Positions 1-7,435 of a stretch of 11,437 nt of DNA are shown one piece after another. The notes beneath the pieces were generated by a model, which searched no databases, was not told the DNA's origin, and worked only from the letters and a program-made list of their open reading frames with translations. The position numbers were made by a program, and so were the translations under genes. The stretch's first letter is position 1; every line of letters starts with the position of its first letter. The DNA comes from Bacillota bacterium (GTDB lineage: Bacteria > Bacillota_H > UBA994 > UBA5500). The stretch covers positions 1-11,437 of the forward strand of contig JAAYGE010000016.1 in the NCBI GenBank assembly GCA_012727835.1. Direction: 5' to 3'.

Positions 1-370
1 GAGCATATAGTTCGGGCACCTTAATCAACCAGCCATCATAGGCCCGCTCATATTCTTCATATAGGGGATATCCTTGGGTTATCAACCAACGCTGGTAAGC
101 GAAGTAAACTACTGAAGGAATATGAGCAATACCTTTCATTAGGCCCCGACTTTGGGCCCGCAGAATCCCTTCGGCCGTGAATAGCGTCATCTGTGTGTCA
201 TCACTAATGTCGGCCAAGCCATTGGCGCCTAGCTCTAAGTCCTGAATGCCCTGCGGATCATAGCGTAACTGAATCTCACTATAACTCATAAATTCTACCG
301 GATACCCTAAGGCATCGCCAATAGCACCGCCTATAAGGCAGCCTCGGAAGTAGTCCTTCTGTCTGCGCAT
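1..370 (-). CDS. ADP-ribosylglycohydrolase family protein (N-terminal part, runs off the window)
   Basis: Reverse-strand frame opening with ATG at 370 and staying open to the window edge, about 123 codons. The family hydrolyses ADP-ribose from proteins or small molecules using two Mg ions. Visible hallmarks are the glycine-rich GGAIGDALGYPVEF stretch near residues 14-27 and the metal-binding SDDTQMT at residues 56-62, followed by helices with an AYQRWLITQG segment near residue 95 that is typical of DraG/ARH-like proteins. The C-terminal half, with the second metal-binding aspartate cluster, lies outside the window. A purine-rich GGAGAGG lies about 10 nt upstream of the ATG. It is separated from the next gene by a hairpin, so it is probably transcribed on its own. 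The family assignment is strong; the substrate cannot be told. Confidence 0.88.
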   Translation of the reverse strand, partial: MRRQKDYFRGCLIGGAIGDALGYPVEFMSYSEIQLRYDPQGIQDLELGANGLADISDDTQMTLFTAEGILRAQSRGLMKGIAHIPSVVYFAYQRWLITQGYPLYEEYERAYDGWLIKVPELYA

Positions 371-451
371 AAGCCTTCATCCTCTCCGGAATCTCTGTTG
401 CTCTACCCTAGCTTTCGGCAAACAACCAGTATATTCCTCCCGACAGAAGAA

Positions 452-467
452 AGCCCCCGCAGGGGCT
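452..467 (-). terminator. Hairpin terminator after the AlkZ-like gene
   Basis: AGCCCC and GGGGCT form a 6-bp GC-rich stem with a 4-nt loop. Read on the minus strand it is followed directly by a T-rich TTTCTTCT, and it lies 20 nt past the stop of the AlkZ-like gene. On the plus strand a run of seven T follows about eight bases later, so weak bidirectional function is possible. Confidence 0.55.
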
Positions 468-486
468 AGCGATTATTTTTTTGTAG

Positions 487-957
487 TTATGGCTCGAACC
501 AATCGGCTTCTATTCCCGCTTTCCCCTTGCGCCAAGTGCCTACTATCCGCCCATCCCGCAACATAGTAGGCAGAACGCGGGCCGCCGACAGAAAGACTTT
601 CCGCAGGTACCAGCGCCCAAACCACTCTCCAACAGTGGCCAACTGATGGTAAGCCGCCTCGGCTGCTGGCACTAAATGTAACGTGCCTCGCACCGTCCAG
701 ATGCGCACTAATCCACTTTGCGGCTTTAGCAGTGTTTGCGCATCAAGTACTTCAGTGGTGCGCAAGGCCAGCGCTGCGGCGGCCGCCTCAAAGTCCTGCG
801 CTTGAACGGCAACCAGCGAATGCACCACTTCCCCTGCCGTGGCAAAAGGCTCCATCAGGCCCAATTGCTGCAGATTCCATAGGGCAGCTTGCCGTAGGTT
901 AATCTTAACTGGCGACCGCTCTAGTCCCAGTCCCGGTACGAGCTCTTTATCGTACAT
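487..957 (-). CDS. Winged-helix AlkZ/YcaQ-like DNA glycosylase family protein, shortened
   Basis: The 156 codons start at ATG 957, chosen because GGAGGAGG lies just upstream; a GTG at 972 in the same frame lacks a good site. Residues 44-100 match the N-terminal part of the HTH_42 (AlkZ/YcaQ) family, with the VQAQD motif at 51-55 and LVRIWTVRGTLHLVP at 83-97. Members remove alkylated or crosslinked bases from DNA and are usually about 350-400 residues. Here the sequence passes at about residues 120-130 straight to LPTMLRDGRIVGTWR (129-143), which in the family lies near the C-terminus, and then stops at residue 156. The middle of the protein and the extreme C-terminus therefore seem to be missing. 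The frame is kept, but a functional glycosylase is unlikely; I infer a decayed remnant. Confidence 0.62.
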   Translation of the reverse strand: MYDKELVPGLGLERSPVKINLRQAALWNLQQLGLMEPFATAGEVVHSLVAVQAQDFEAAAAALALRTTEVLDAQTLLKPQSGLVRIWTVRGTLHLVPAAEAAYHQLATVGEWFGRWYLRKVFLSAARVLPTMLRDGRIVGTWRKGKAGIEADWFEP

Positions 958-1029
958 GCTGGCCTCCTCCACCTGTTAATAGTCACTGGCACTGTTGTTT
1001 GCTTCCGGCCTACGATCTATGTTGAGCAA

Positions 1030-2084
1030 CTAAAATTGGGTTCCGTCCGGATCTTCGATTAGGAAAAAGCCTGGCCTGTCTTTCTTGACATGTGCAACAT
1101 GGTCTATTCTTAATTGAAAGTACCGAGGTCCTATATAATTGAGCCAGTCGGCCCACTCACCTTGCCTATCATTGAGCTTCACAAACTCATACCAATCATT
1201 GTGATTAAGCCACACGAAGGGTAGATTGGGGAAGAGCCGACCCCAACCTTCTGGCAAAGGTCCCAATCCAGCCTCACGGCCAATTCCCCGTATTTCATCA
1301 TTGCGGCTATCCGCAAACACACTAGAGATAACCACATCGAACTCGGTCTCTAAGGCCACTGCCAGTGCCTGTTGTCGAAACAGCTGGTACACACCCGTTT
1401 TAGGCTAGCATAGAGCTGAGAATCGATGCTAGCAGCTAGATAGCCCCAATACTTCCTGCCCCAGGTAAGTAGGTGGCAGTCGGCAAAATTAGAGTCTAAG
1501 ATCCCCTCTGTGTTCTTACAGCGGCCCGGGTCTGGATTTAACTTGTTTCCCTCTCCATAACCAGAACAGTAGCCGAAGTTGCGCTCGGTGAATTTGGACT
1601 CTACCAAAAGTAAGCCTTTCCTACCATCAGCCAAGCTAAATTCTATAGCTAAGTCGGCCGACGTCTGATAAGTGCCCCGCTGCCCTCCGCCTTCACCTAA
1701 TAGGTCAGATGTGGACTGAGTCGGATGTTCATATTCCAGATGCATGTTGTGGATTGCAACTATCTGCATTCCCAATCCTTCTGATAAGTATCTGGCCAAT
1801 AGCTGCTTCCCCTTATCGTTGTTAAATGGCCAATACAGGTTAGCGCAAAAGGCCCAAGAGCTTAATAGATTATGTATCCCGGTATGGGGTTGAATTCTCT
1901 CTGCCCGGATATAGCTGAATAGCTCCTCTCGGATAGGAGGATTAAAATTTTCTTGATGATTAGCCCAAGGTAAGATGTGATCATGTTGCCTATTATTCTG
2001 CCAGCCGTTTTCCCTTATGTGGGGCAGATTTTCTTTCCTCCAACTAACTTGATGCCTCCGCATCTGCCAGTAAAACGATTCCAC
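1030..2084 (-). pseudogene. PGN_0703-like putative restriction endonuclease (PD-(D/E)XK fold), frameshifted
   Basis: Starts at GTG 2084 with AGGAGG 7 nt upstream. The first frame runs to 1350, but the family-like sequence leaves it near 1395-1402 at a CTAAAACGG stretch and continues in the -1 frame to a TAG at 1030. Joined, the product is about 351 residues. HNLLSSWAFCANLYWPF (residues 71-87) resembles the conserved N-terminal motif of PGN_0703-like nucleases. D144 followed by VESKFTE (161-167) gives the D...E-x-K catalytic pattern. After the shift the sequence reads GVYQLFRQQALAVAL and ends FFLIEDPDGTQF. One extra A in the A4 run would restore the frame, so this is a one-base deletion or a sequencing error. 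It is the second gene of a unit with the nuclease-like gene at 2118-3101 (33 nt apart). Family call moderate, shift clear. Confidence 0.72.
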
Positions 2085-2117
2085 AACTAATCCTCCTGTT
2101 TCTCTACCACAGTAACT

Positions 2118-3101
2118 CTAAAGTGCTCCTATCTGGTCTGCAATATCTTTAATCCTTTCATAATCATATCTGAGGAACCTGTAGTCTATGGCTGGGCTAT
2201 TCATGTTTAAGCAGCTTTCTATTTCCGTCATATGACCCTCAATTCGACTATGATATTTGGGTGCCAGGAAATATGCCTTAATCCTCGGTACTCCCTCCCT
2301 AACTGCCGTTAAGAGTTCGTGATAGCCTCTGTGCCCTGCCCCGAGTTCATTTAAGCAACCGTCAGTAACAAAATCTCGGCAGTAGTTGGCATAGAAAAAT
2401 AGCTCTGGGATAATGCCCACTCTTCTGTTGCTCGGGATTTTCAGTTCAAAGATACACAACTCATTCTGCTGGCCAACGGCCCACAAGTCTATGAAGCCCG
2501 TCATAAACAGACGATTTTCTTCACTGATGCTGTCCCTAAAAAGGCCGATTGGAAGCTGATCATGTATGCGCATAAGCGTGACACCATCTTCCTCGAGGAC
2601 GGTTCGCTGCAAACTGGCCTGAGCATCGTCACTATAGACAAAAGCCTTTTCAATCTGGCGCTCTCTGCTCTTTCTAGCCGTCTCTTGCGAATTGCCCCCA
2701 GGAAGATTATTCAATACCATCCCGCTGGCTTTCAGTTGCAACAGGTCTGCTTTGAACTTATCAACTATGCCTTGGCAGTCGACGTCCACATGAAACCAGG
2801 GCATTTGCTCCTCGAATTTCCACAACCTGTATAGAAAACGGGCGTAATGGTAATGGCCGTGGCCCGGCGCAAAGGACCAGTCATCAATAGGCGTAAAACT
2901 GACAATGACCTCGACGGTCAACCTTGCATGAAAAATAAGTGCCCATCCCTCAAAGGCTGCCGCGTTGGCCTGCAGATCTTGGTCCGGTTTTGGGATATAA
3001 AGCTTCATCCTGCTCTCGTCGCTATTTACGAAAAAGTCAGCCCCTGAAGGGATACGGACACCTTTATATATGGGGCCAAAAATCTTCAGCCATGTTTCCA
3101 T
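2118..3101 (-). CDS. Uncharacterised protein with a PD-(D/E)XK nuclease-like core
   Basis: 327 residues, ATG at 3101 with GGAGG 7 nt upstream. I do not recognise a named family for the whole protein. The N-terminal 120 residues are rich in aromatic residues and contain a GHGHYHYARFLYRLW segment at 80-94. Residues 200-245 carry a likely nuclease core: GFIDLWAV with D205, then CIFELKIPSN with E219 and K221, the D-x13-E-x-K spacing of PD-(D/E)XK enzymes, followed by a helix IIPELFFYANYCRDF. KAYFLAPKYH at 275-284 fits a later core strand. It sits directly upstream of, and is probably co-transcribed with, the PGN_0703-like nuclease gene, so both genes of the unit appear to share a restriction-nuclease-type fold. 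A role in DNA defence or repair is inference. Confidence 0.7.
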   Translation of the reverse strand: METWLKIFGPIYKGVRIPSGADFFVNSDESRMKLYIPKPDQDLQANAAAFEGWALIFHARLTVEVIVSFTPIDDWSFAPGHGHYHYARFLYRLWKFEEQMPWFHVDVDCQGIVDKFKADLLQLKASGMVLNNLPGGNSQETARKSRERQIEKAFVYSDDAQASLQRTVLEEDGVTLMRIHDQLPIGLFRDSISEENRLFMTGFIDLWAVGQQNELCIFELKIPSNRRVGIIPELFFYANYCRDFVTDGCLNELGAGHRGYHELLTAVREGVPRIKAYFLAPKYHSRIEGHMTEIESCLNMNSPAIDYRFLRYDYERIKDIADQIGAL

Positions 3102-3162
3102 GTGTGTTCCTCCAATCTGTCTTCAATATAGGAGCTCTTATACCTTGGCCCTTGATAATGCC

Positions 3163-3471
3163 TCACACCCTTATATGCTTAAGCAATGTTACAGCTCTGT
3201 CTATGCTTTTACGCCACCGGGGGCGATTATCTGCTAAGAGGGTTAATCCAGCTCTAGCCGCCACCGCTTCCACAACCTCTTGCACACTCTTATCGTCGGT
3301 AACTATTTCCTCCTCGGTAATTTCGCTGTCAAAGGCATAAAGACACCGCTCCAGCTGCCCTTTCGCCCAGGCATCGCCGCTTCCCAGCCGCAGGCGCAAG
3401 CGTTTCAGAATGAGCTCAAATGCGGTTGTTGTTTTCCCGACACCGAAAGCCCCGTTAAGCCAGATGATCAT
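3163..3471 (-). CDS. TmrB-like P-loop AAA/kinase-type protein with an internal deletion
   Basis: 102 residues from ATG 3471, preferred over the GTG at 3480 because GGGAG lies 8 nt upstream of the ATG. The N-terminus MIIWLNGAFGVGKTTTAFEL is the Walker A start typical of TmrB-like (tunicamycin-resistance-type) ATP-binding proteins. The next residues, ILKRLRLRLGSGDAWAKGQ, belong to the later LID-like part, and the tail DNRPRWRK...LKHIR is the typical C-terminus. Family members are about 180-200 residues; roughly 90 residues between strand 1 and the LID region are absent with the frame kept. The product has the phosphate-binding loop but no substrate domain, so it is probably not functional. It ends 61 nt upstream of the 3101 start, in the same direction. 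Confidence 0.68.
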   Translation of the reverse strand: MIIWLNGAFGVGKTTTAFELILKRLRLRLGSGDAWAKGQLERCLYAFDSEITEEEIVTDDKSVQEVVEAVAARAGLTLLADNRPRWRKSIDRAVTLLKHIRV

Positions 3472-3595
3472 AGGCTCCACTCCCTACCTAACTTAACCCT
3501 GCTGATTGTCATCCCGAATAGAGTTAATGCAGTACCTTTCGACAACCACCTTGGCATACCCTGCCAATCGCTAAAACACTCCTGTTAGCAAATGA

Positions 3596-3629
3596 AAGCG
3601 GCATTCAGAATTGACTCCGAATGCCGCTT
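3596..3629 (-). terminator. Strong hairpin after the DUF438 gene
   Basis: AAGCGGCATTC (3596-3606) and GAATGCCGCTT (3619-3629) form a perfect 11-bp stem with a 12-nt loop. It lies 22 nt past the stop codon of the DUF438 gene. The minus-strand tail TTCATTTGC is only moderately T-rich, so it is terminator-like rather than a textbook case. Confidence 0.65.
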
Positions 3630-3651
3630 GTTCATCTAATAAGGCTAGTGG

Positions 3652-4866
3652 CTAATTGGACATCAGCCTTTTTTCCCCGCGGATCTCCTGCAAGGGCTTA
3701 ATATCCTGCGACACTTCCAGTACGCCTAGGAACTCGCCTTCCTCGTTGCGCACGGCAAAGTAGCGGATTAATACATATTTATCGCCCAAGTTGATCCAGA
3801 AATCCTCGTGGTCTTTGCGTCCGTTGCGTAAGTCCTCGATGATCTGTTCCACAACGTGTACACTGGCGGGAGGATGGCAGTTGGTAACCTTCCGCCCAAT
3901 GACAGCTCGGGCGCGGGGGAAGATGCGCTCCTTGCCTTCAGAAAAATAGCGCACGATACCGTCCTTATCCACAAAAGTCATATCAATGGGTAGCGTATTG
4001 AGCACGGCAATGAGTTCTTCAACCGTCATTACGCCGCTGGGCATGTTGATACTTCCCGGCGCAGGCTCTTCCAGTTTCTCCCCAGCCACCTGCTGCGCAG
4101 CCTCCTCAGGGGCCACCCAGGTGGGAACATCATCAATCATATAGCCCAATTCATCGCTCTCGGCAGCTATGCTGCGCCATTCATCTATAGTCAAATGCTG
4201 GAGCAGCATTGGCAGGAGGATATTCTCTTCCTTGAAGATCATCTCCCTTACTTGCTCCACTAGCGCCGCCGTTTTCTCCTTTAGTGCGGGGGCCGAGGCC
4301 CCTTGCTCTTCCATGAGCGCCAGCACCTCTTTTAGTTTCGCTCTAATTTCGTCATGCACGCCCCACATGACCTGCGGGGGGGCGGTAATACCGTACTTCT
4401 CTAGATAGGGGAAGAACAAGTTCTCCTTGCGCACATAATGCAGCTCGATGTCCGCTAAAGCTTGCATTCCCTCCTGCAGAGCTGCGAAGGCATTAGCATC
4501 TGGTAGTTTAGCTAGACGGGGTTTAATGCGCTCGTCAATCAGCTTTTCAATATGACGGTTCTCTAGTTTTAACACATGGGCTGGATGGCCGGGGATCTGG
4601 CTATGATCAACCGGCCGGTGAATTTCTTCGATAGAACCTTTAAATACGGCGGCGTGTACATCGCACAGTCGTTGAATTTCAGCTACCGGCAAGCCTTCGG
4701 CCACTAAGGCTTGCTCCACATCGGCAATCTCCGTAGCCGACACATTGCCAAAGGTTTTCTCAAACTGCCCCTTTACTTCATCCACCGACTTACCTTCATG
4801 CAGCTGCCGGATAATATCTTTCAAGACCTTTTTGCGATACTCACGATTGTTGATTTGTTCGCTCAT
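3652..4866 (-). CDS. DUF438 - hemerythrin HHE - PAS domain protein
   Basis: 404 residues, ATG at 4866 with AAGGAGG about 10 nt upstream. Residues 10-85 form a DUF438 domain, ending in the CDVHAAVF segment (C68, H71). Residues 92-230 form a hemerythrin-like HHE four-helix region with candidate di-iron ligands H105, H143 and E148 (in ELHYVRKENLFFPYLE), H171 and E173, and E213/E214 in FKEENILLPML. Residues 282-395 are a PAS domain (VDKDGIVRYFSEG, VTNCHPPASVHVVEQI, VLEVSQDI). Such proteins are common in anaerobic Firmicutes and are thought to sense oxygen, nitric oxide or redox state through iron; no kinase or other output domain is attached here. It is soluble and cytoplasmic, with no membrane segment. 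A separate unit with its own terminator. Confidence 0.93.
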   Translation of the reverse strand: MSEQINNREYRKKVLKDIIRQLHEGKSVDEVKGQFEKTFGNVSATEIADVEQALVAEGLPVAEIQRLCDVHAAVFKGSIEEIHRPVDHSQIPGHPAHVLKLENRHIEKLIDERIKPRLAKLPDANAFAALQEGMQALADIELHYVRKENLFFPYLEKYGITAPPQVMWGVHDEIRAKLKEVLALMEEQGASAPALKEKTAALVEQVREMIFKEENILLPMLLQHLTIDEWRSIAAESDELGYMIDDVPTWVAPEEAAQQVAGEKLEEPAPGSINMPSGVMTVEELIAVLNTLPIDMTFVDKDGIVRYFSEGKERIFPRARAVIGRKVTNCHPPASVHVVEQIIEDLRNGRKDHEDFWINLGDKYVLIRYFAVRNEEGEFLGVLEVSQDIKPLQEIRGEKRLMSN

Positions 4867-5200
4867 ATCGTTCTTTCCTCCTTAGGTTAATTTCACCCTG
4901 TTCTCTTAAGTATGCCCGCTGCCAATGGAATTAAAGCCCAAACAAGTTTGCCTCCACTACCTGTGCCAACTTGCCCCAGAGGTAACAGGTTGGCTACAAC
5001 GCACTACTCGCAAACGCCGTTTCGCCATAAACGGAACACTTATCCCTAAAGTCAGACTTCTGCTTCCATTTCTTAAAACCTGCTGACTTTTACAAATGCT
5101 CTAAAATTAACTTGGCTAGCTTGGAGGGTCCAACAAGTGATAGAATAATGTTCCAGCATGGCGGTATTAATGCTAGGAAATACAATGGGGAGAGCAACAA
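4867..5200. other. 334-bp divergent intergenic region without a gene
   Basis: Lies between the divergent DUF438 gene (-) and the GIY-YIG gene (+), so it must hold both promoters. I see no convincing ORF or RNA gene. Visible structure: an 8-bp inverted repeat AAAGTCAG (5048-5055) / CTGACTTT (5083-5090) with a 27-nt spacer, and a small hairpin CCGTTT/AAACGG at 5017-5034. Confidence 0.6.
5121..5149 (+). promoter_or_regulatory. Weak candidate promoter for the GIY-YIG gene
   Basis: TTGGAG (5121-5126) and AATAAT (5144-5149) are spaced by 17 bp, about 50 bp ahead of the GTG start. The -10 matches five of six consensus bases, the -35 only three. This is a guess from spacing. Confidence 0.28.
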
Positions 5201-5551
5201 GTGAGTGTTTTAGACAGGATTAAGAAACTGGCCCGATCCACCGGACTACTACCGATGTCATTGCAGGAGGCAACGAGAAGTGCCCCCAATGCAATGGGCT
5301 GCTACAAAATCTATTGCGGCGGACTAAAGTACGTGGGCAAGGCTGAAGATGACATTAGAAAGCGATTTGTGCAATATTACAACGGTACAACAGCCCACTA
5401 CCCATCGGCTAAAGCTATCTATGCCAACCGCGATAGGATCACCGTCACTTGGGTGGTGCTGAAATCAAGGGAGCAATGTAGGCGAGTGGAGGCCAAGTGG
5501 ATTCAAGAACTGAAACCGGAATGGAACAAACGTAGCGGCTGGAGGAGTTAG
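5201..5551 (+). CDS. GIY-YIG nuclease-domain protein
   Basis: 116 residues, GTG start with GGGGAG 8 nt upstream. After a 30-residue N-terminal helical stretch, residues 33-62 form the GIY-YIG core: GCYKIY stands for the GIY strand and KYVGKAE for the YIG strand (Y44-V45-G46), followed by the helix DIRKRFVQYY with candidate catalytic arginine R53 or R55. E97 in VEAKWIQELKPEWN is the expected metal-binding glutamate, and N109 fits the conserved C-terminal asparagine. It is a compact single-domain protein with no DNA-binding extension. The family includes homing endonucleases, UvrC-like and restriction enzymes, but a short stand-alone member cannot be assigned a role. It is a single-gene unit, with a long hairpin overlapping its end. 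Confidence 0.82.
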   Translation: MSVLDRIKKLARSTGLLPMSLQEATRSAPNAMGCYKIYCGGLKYVGKAEDDIRKRFVQYYNGTTAHYPSAKAIYANRDRITVTWVVLKSREQCRRVEAKWIQELKPEWNKRSGWRS

Positions 5552-5574
5552 GCCCTGCCACTCCTCTCAGCCGC
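5535..5574 (+). terminator. Long hairpin overlapping the stop codon of the GIY-YIG gene
   Basis: GCGGCTGGAGGAGT (5535-5548) pairs with ACTCCTC-T-CAGCCGC (5560-5574): 14 bp with one bulged T and an 11-nt loop. The TAG stop (5549-5551) lies at the start of the loop. No T-run follows, so it may act as an mRNA-stabilising 3' structure rather than a Rho-independent terminator. Confidence 0.5.
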
Positions 5575-5631
5575 GTCCTACATCTCCCGAGTATGTATCC
5601 GAAGCCCACGAAAAGGGCTCCAAGGTGGATA

Positions 5632-6453
5632 TTAGGCGCACCTGGTTAAGGTCTTCGCCCTTCCTGCCAGGACGACCAGCTTGGTGACCTCATCCCCTAA
5701 CTTCTTGTTCAGCAGAAAAGCTATAATACCGCCAGAGGCTGTTGTCATCAGCAGAAGGAACGGGACGCTAAGTATAAAGCATAAGAGTGATGTTGCTGCC
5801 ATATAGGTGCTGAACGAGAAAGTAATTCCTAGGAGGGCTGAGAATGCTTTAAGGAACGTAGTTAGGAATAAAAACGCTCCAAAGCCAAGACTGCCAACCA
5901 TCAGCTGGGCTATCGCAACGCCCGCTGTAGTCTTGAGAAAACTAATTAAAGCGTCTGCAGACAGTGTTTCCACACCTATAGCTTGTCGCAGCGCTTCCTG
6001 ATCGGCTTGCGCCATTCTTTCAACCTCATCTCGCAAGGCGTTCCTCAACTCTTCCCGTTCATTATCTGAGAGAGACTCCAACTGCTTCTGCAATTTTTCT
6101 ATTTGCTCTTCAATACAGCACTCAAATACCTTTTGCTCCAATGTGGTAGATTCTGTGAACAGTAAAAATGGGATTCTTAAAGCCTTGGCCGCTCTCTGTA
6201 TGATCTTCTCAGCAATTAAAGATTGAGGCGCGTTTGCAGGAACTTGCGCCAAGTCCAGCAAAGCAAGTTTCAGCAAACGATCAACTGTTTCCTCGTTCAT
6301 GGATGCTAATCCTATAGTCCTTCGCCGCACCTTTTTCGCTATGGCACTATGGTCTAGAGGTGATTCGTCGTCACCAGAGTCAGTACTCGGCGATAATCTT
6401 TCTAACAAAGATTTCCCCTTCCTGACCAATTGGCGCCCACTCTCGCCAAGCAC
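5632..6453 (-). CDS. YaaW-like membrane-associated protein; true N-terminus probably upstream and frameshifted
   Basis: 273 residues if read from GTG 6453, but that GTG has no ribosome binding site and the same frame stays open upstream for about 20 codons, to 6517, without ATG, GTG or TTG. A well-placed ATG at 6542 (AGAGAGGGG 8 nt upstream, just past the stop of the preceding gene) is in another frame and stops at 6486, so a one-base loss between about 6486 and 6515 may have split the N-terminus. Residues 85-150 (AKALRIPFLLF...LSDNEREELRNAL) resemble the helical part of YaaW-type proteins. Residues 178-210 and 218-247 are two hydrophobic segments, probably membrane-inserted. Function unknown. 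It forms a unit with the YdjM-like gene upstream. Confidence 0.68.
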   Translation of the reverse strand: MLGESGRQLVRKGKSLLERLSPSTDSGDDESPLDHSAIAKKVRRRTIGLASMNEETVDRLLKLALLDLAQVPANAPQSLIAEKIIQRAAKALRIPFLLFTESTTLEQKVFECCIEEQIEKLQKQLESLSDNEREELRNALRDEVERMAQADQEALRQAIGVETLSADALISFLKTTAGVAIAQLMVGSLGFGAFLFLTTFLKAFSALLGITFSFSTYMAATSLLCFILSVPFLLLMTTASGGIIAFLLNKKLGDEVTKLVVLAGRAKTLTRCA

Positions 6454-6557
6454 TTCTTTGAGGGATGTGAAACATTCAATCTGCGCTAATAGGGACGCTT
6501 CTCTGTTACGGTCATTCTACTAATCCCCACCATGAACTGCATAATACACACCCCTCT

Positions 6558-7235
6558 CTAAATCTCAACCTGTTCGCTACCAAAATACTCTGCTACAAAT
6601 TGCTTAGCAGCATCCAGTTCCTTGGCCATAGATAACGCGAACACGTCATAGCCCACCTTGAAAGCCCATAAAGAATTGCCCAAAAGCCAGATGTTATCAT
6701 CTACTAAAGTGCCTTTAACCAACGATCCGAAGAAGGGAAACACTACAGATTTGGGCTGGAAGGTATCGATTAGCAAATGTACCCCCACCCCCACGGCTGC
6801 GGTGCCAAGAGCAGTGCCTGCAATTGTAAATTTCACACGCTCAAACCACCCCGGGTCATCGCCCACGTTTTGGCGCCAGAGGTTGTAGAAATGCCTCAGC
6901 ACCACCAATCCTAGTGCACTGTGAAACAAAAAGAAGCGGTGTTTACCAATGCCTAACAAGCTTATGTCCTTATCTGGCAGGATCATGCCCTTCTTAAAAC
7001 CCCACAGCCCTACCGGCACCAAGGTGCCGAATTTAGCCAGGTCATAAGTTCCAGCCAAGGTCTGTTCTACTTCTGCCTTAGCTGCTAGTAGAAAAGACCG
7101 GCTGGCAAAGGGATTAGCTGTATCCGGTTGGCGGGCCAATAGCTCATCGATGCCTAGGCCGGCCTTCTCAGTGCTTTCACGCGCAAGCTCGGAAGCCAGA
7201 AAGTGCCTATCGACTAACCTATCTAACACGTCCAA
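6558..7235 (-). CDS. YdjM-like predicted membrane-bound metal-dependent hydrolase
   Basis: 225 residues, TTG start at 7235 supported by GAGGAG 8 nt upstream; no ATG or GTG fits better. The pattern LPDKD (D88, D90), GKHRFFLFHSA (H99, H105) and GVGVHLLIDTFQPKSVVFP (H153, D157) resembles the metal-site layout of the YdjM/LexA-regulated membrane hydrolase family (PDLD, HR...HS, H...D). Hydrophobic stretches at about 104-118, 137-156 and 160-175 fit membrane insertion. The N-terminal 60 residues are an unrecognised helical region. The enzymatic activity of this family is not established. It is the first gene of a two-gene membrane unit with the YaaW-like gene. Confidence 0.6.
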   Translation of the reverse strand: MDVLDRLVDRHFLASELARESTEKAGLGIDELLARQPDTANPFASRSFLLAAKAEVEQTLAGTYDLAKFGTLVPVGLWGFKKGMILPDKDISLLGIGKHRFFLFHSALGLVVLRHFYNLWRQNVGDDPGWFERVKFTIAGTALGTAAVGVGVHLLIDTFQPKSVVFPFFGSLVKGTLVDDNIWLLGNSLWAFKVGYDVFALSMAKELDAAKQFVAEYFGSEQVEI

Positions 7236-7368
7236 GGCAATCGCTCCTCTCCCCTAAGAAAGACTAAACTGCTGCAACTACAGGCCATCACACTCTTAAA
7301 GCCTGTTTCAAAATCCCAATGTTTATAGCTATATTCCATATATTTCACTTATGCACAGAAAAGTCCTG

Positions 7369-7435
7369 CGCAATAGTAAACCAAGCTGGCGGGCCTTCCA
7401 TACTCCCCACCCCGCAATAGTTGCGCTTAGCTGGC
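7369..7435. repeat. Imperfect direct repeat CGCAATAGT-N6/7-AGCTGGC
   Basis: Copies at 7369-7390 and 7413-7435, start to start 44 bp, share CGCAATAGT and AGCTGGC with a variable 6-7 nt middle. They sit between the divergent genes starting at 7235 (-) and 7519 (+), so they could be binding sites for a regulator. Confidence 0.5.

Noticed and set aside
1350..1392. Programmed -1 ribosomal frameshifting in the PGN_0703-like gene
   Set aside because: The slippery site is weak (no X-XXY-YYZ heptamer in frame) and no strong hairpin follows; a one-base deletion is simpler.
2562..3340. Long plus-strand open frames opposite the nuclease gene
   Set aside because: They are shadows of the minus-strand coding sequence; no ribosome binding sites and low protein-like character.
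5603..5619. AGCCC/GGGCT hairpin after the YaaW-like gene
   Set aside because: Only 5 bp with a 7-nt loop and no T-run on the minus strand; too weak to call a terminator.
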